From Gemmatimonadaceae bacterium (GTDB lineage Bacteria > Gemmatimonadota > Gemmatimonadetes > Gemmatimonadales > Gemmatimonadaceae), in assembly GCA_030835125.1 (NCBI GenBank), contig JAUQWM010000044.1:124001-188000 (forward strand): a DNA stretch of 64,000 bases, given 5' to 3'. The number at the start of each line of letters is the position of its first letter. Position 1 is the first letter of the stretch. Made by a program: the position numbers and the translations under genes. Shown piece after piece: positions 63,746 to 64,000 of the stretch. Below the pieces are notes generated by a model, which saw only the letters and a program-made list of their open reading frames with translations, was not told the DNA's origin and did no database searches.

Positions 63746-64000
63746 ATGCGGAAACTGTATCGATCGTTGCTGGCAACTGGCGCAGTCCTCGGACTGGCCG
63801 CTTGCGGTGACGACGTCTCAGTCACGCCACCGGCCGAAAACCCGATTGCAATCACGGGTATCTCGGTTTCTCCGCCGAGCGCGACGATCACGGTGGGTCA
63901 AACCACCCAGGTCAACGCGTCCGTGCAGACGAACGGTGGGACGGGGACGATCGACCTGACGGTGGCCTGGTCATCGTCGAACAACGCCGTTGCGACGGTG
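63746..64000 (+). CDS. Ig-like (BIG2) domain lipoprotein, 5' part
   Basis: Only the first 85 codons are in the window. The ATG at 63746 follows a GGGGGAAAGG ribosome-binding site. Signal MRKLYRSLLATGAVLGLAAC has a lipobox (Cys20). The mature part, ITGISVSPPSATITVGQTTQ and TVAWSSSNNAVATV, is the start of a bacterial Ig-like group 2 repeat, so the full protein is probably a long chain of such domains on the cell surface. Confidence 0.85.
   Translation, partial: MRKLYRSLLATGAVLGLAACGDDVSVTPPAENPIAITGISVSPPSATITVGQTTQVNASVQTNGGTGTIDLTVAWSSSNNAVATV

Overview
The window is GC-rich (I estimate high 60s %), densely coded bacterial DNA from a diderm. A Kdo transferase (WaaA), a SusC/SusD-type outer-membrane pair, LemA/TPM proteins, many lipoproteins and beta-barrel proteins, a short RpoD-like sigma factor and ADOP-type permeases together suggest Gemmatimonadota (Gemmatimonadaceae-like). 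That placement is inferred from gene content and style, not from a marker-gene tree.

Layout. 1-4103 (minus): end of an exported protein gene, then a two-component operon (NtrB-like kinase, three small paralogous membrane proteins, NtrC-like regulator). 4241-7416 (plus): YjbQ, a NYN/LOTUS RNA-binding protein with a histone-H1-like tail, and a 3-methyladenine glycosylase. 7654-13197: beta-barrel protein, LiaF-like protein, the threonine-to-glycine pair tdh-kbl, an SDR and a lipoprotein. 13316-18825 (minus): orphan molybdopterin formate dehydrogenase alpha subunit and an ADOP-type permease. 19442-26122: a lysine-rich micro-ORF with a strong terminator, a methyltransferase-like protein, mutM, an RlmI-like methyltransferase, ruvX-mltG and rho. 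26273-27133 (minus): six tRNA genes behind a clear sigma-70 promoter. 27368-30420 (plus): RpoD-like sigma factor, MlaF-like ATPase, Nudix hydrolase, AraC-like regulator. 30458-35523: a four-helix-bundle gene inside long inverted repeats, then the F1 genes atpA-G-D-C. 35546-50498: TMTC/PMT-like TPR membrane protein, SusC-SusD with downstream lipoproteins, waaA-dsbA, and a TPM/nucleotidyltransferase-like/LemA group. 50526-58040 (minus): metG-ricT-like and accA-dnaE. 58120-64000: aminopeptidase, amidase, UvrD-type helicase and the start of an Ig-like lipoprotein.

The most unusual signals are at DNA level. (1) Every TTA leucine codon I could find (12) lies in the word GTTAGGC, which is also enriched outside codons. 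(2) Many spacers carry 7-bp-period tandem repeats of unrelated sequence, often as two inverted arms forming a hairpin. (3) A second, REP-like hairpin family with the core TGCTGATTGCTG sits after mutM, between atpG and atpD, and as long inverted arms around the four-helix-bundle gene, a layout recalling 23S rRNA intervening sequences. (4) These repeats run into genes and supply stop codons, start regions, C-terminal tails and, in dnaE, an in-frame insert. A Rex-type operator lies just upstream of atpA.

All coordinates and motifs were read by eye; counts of short words are hand counts.
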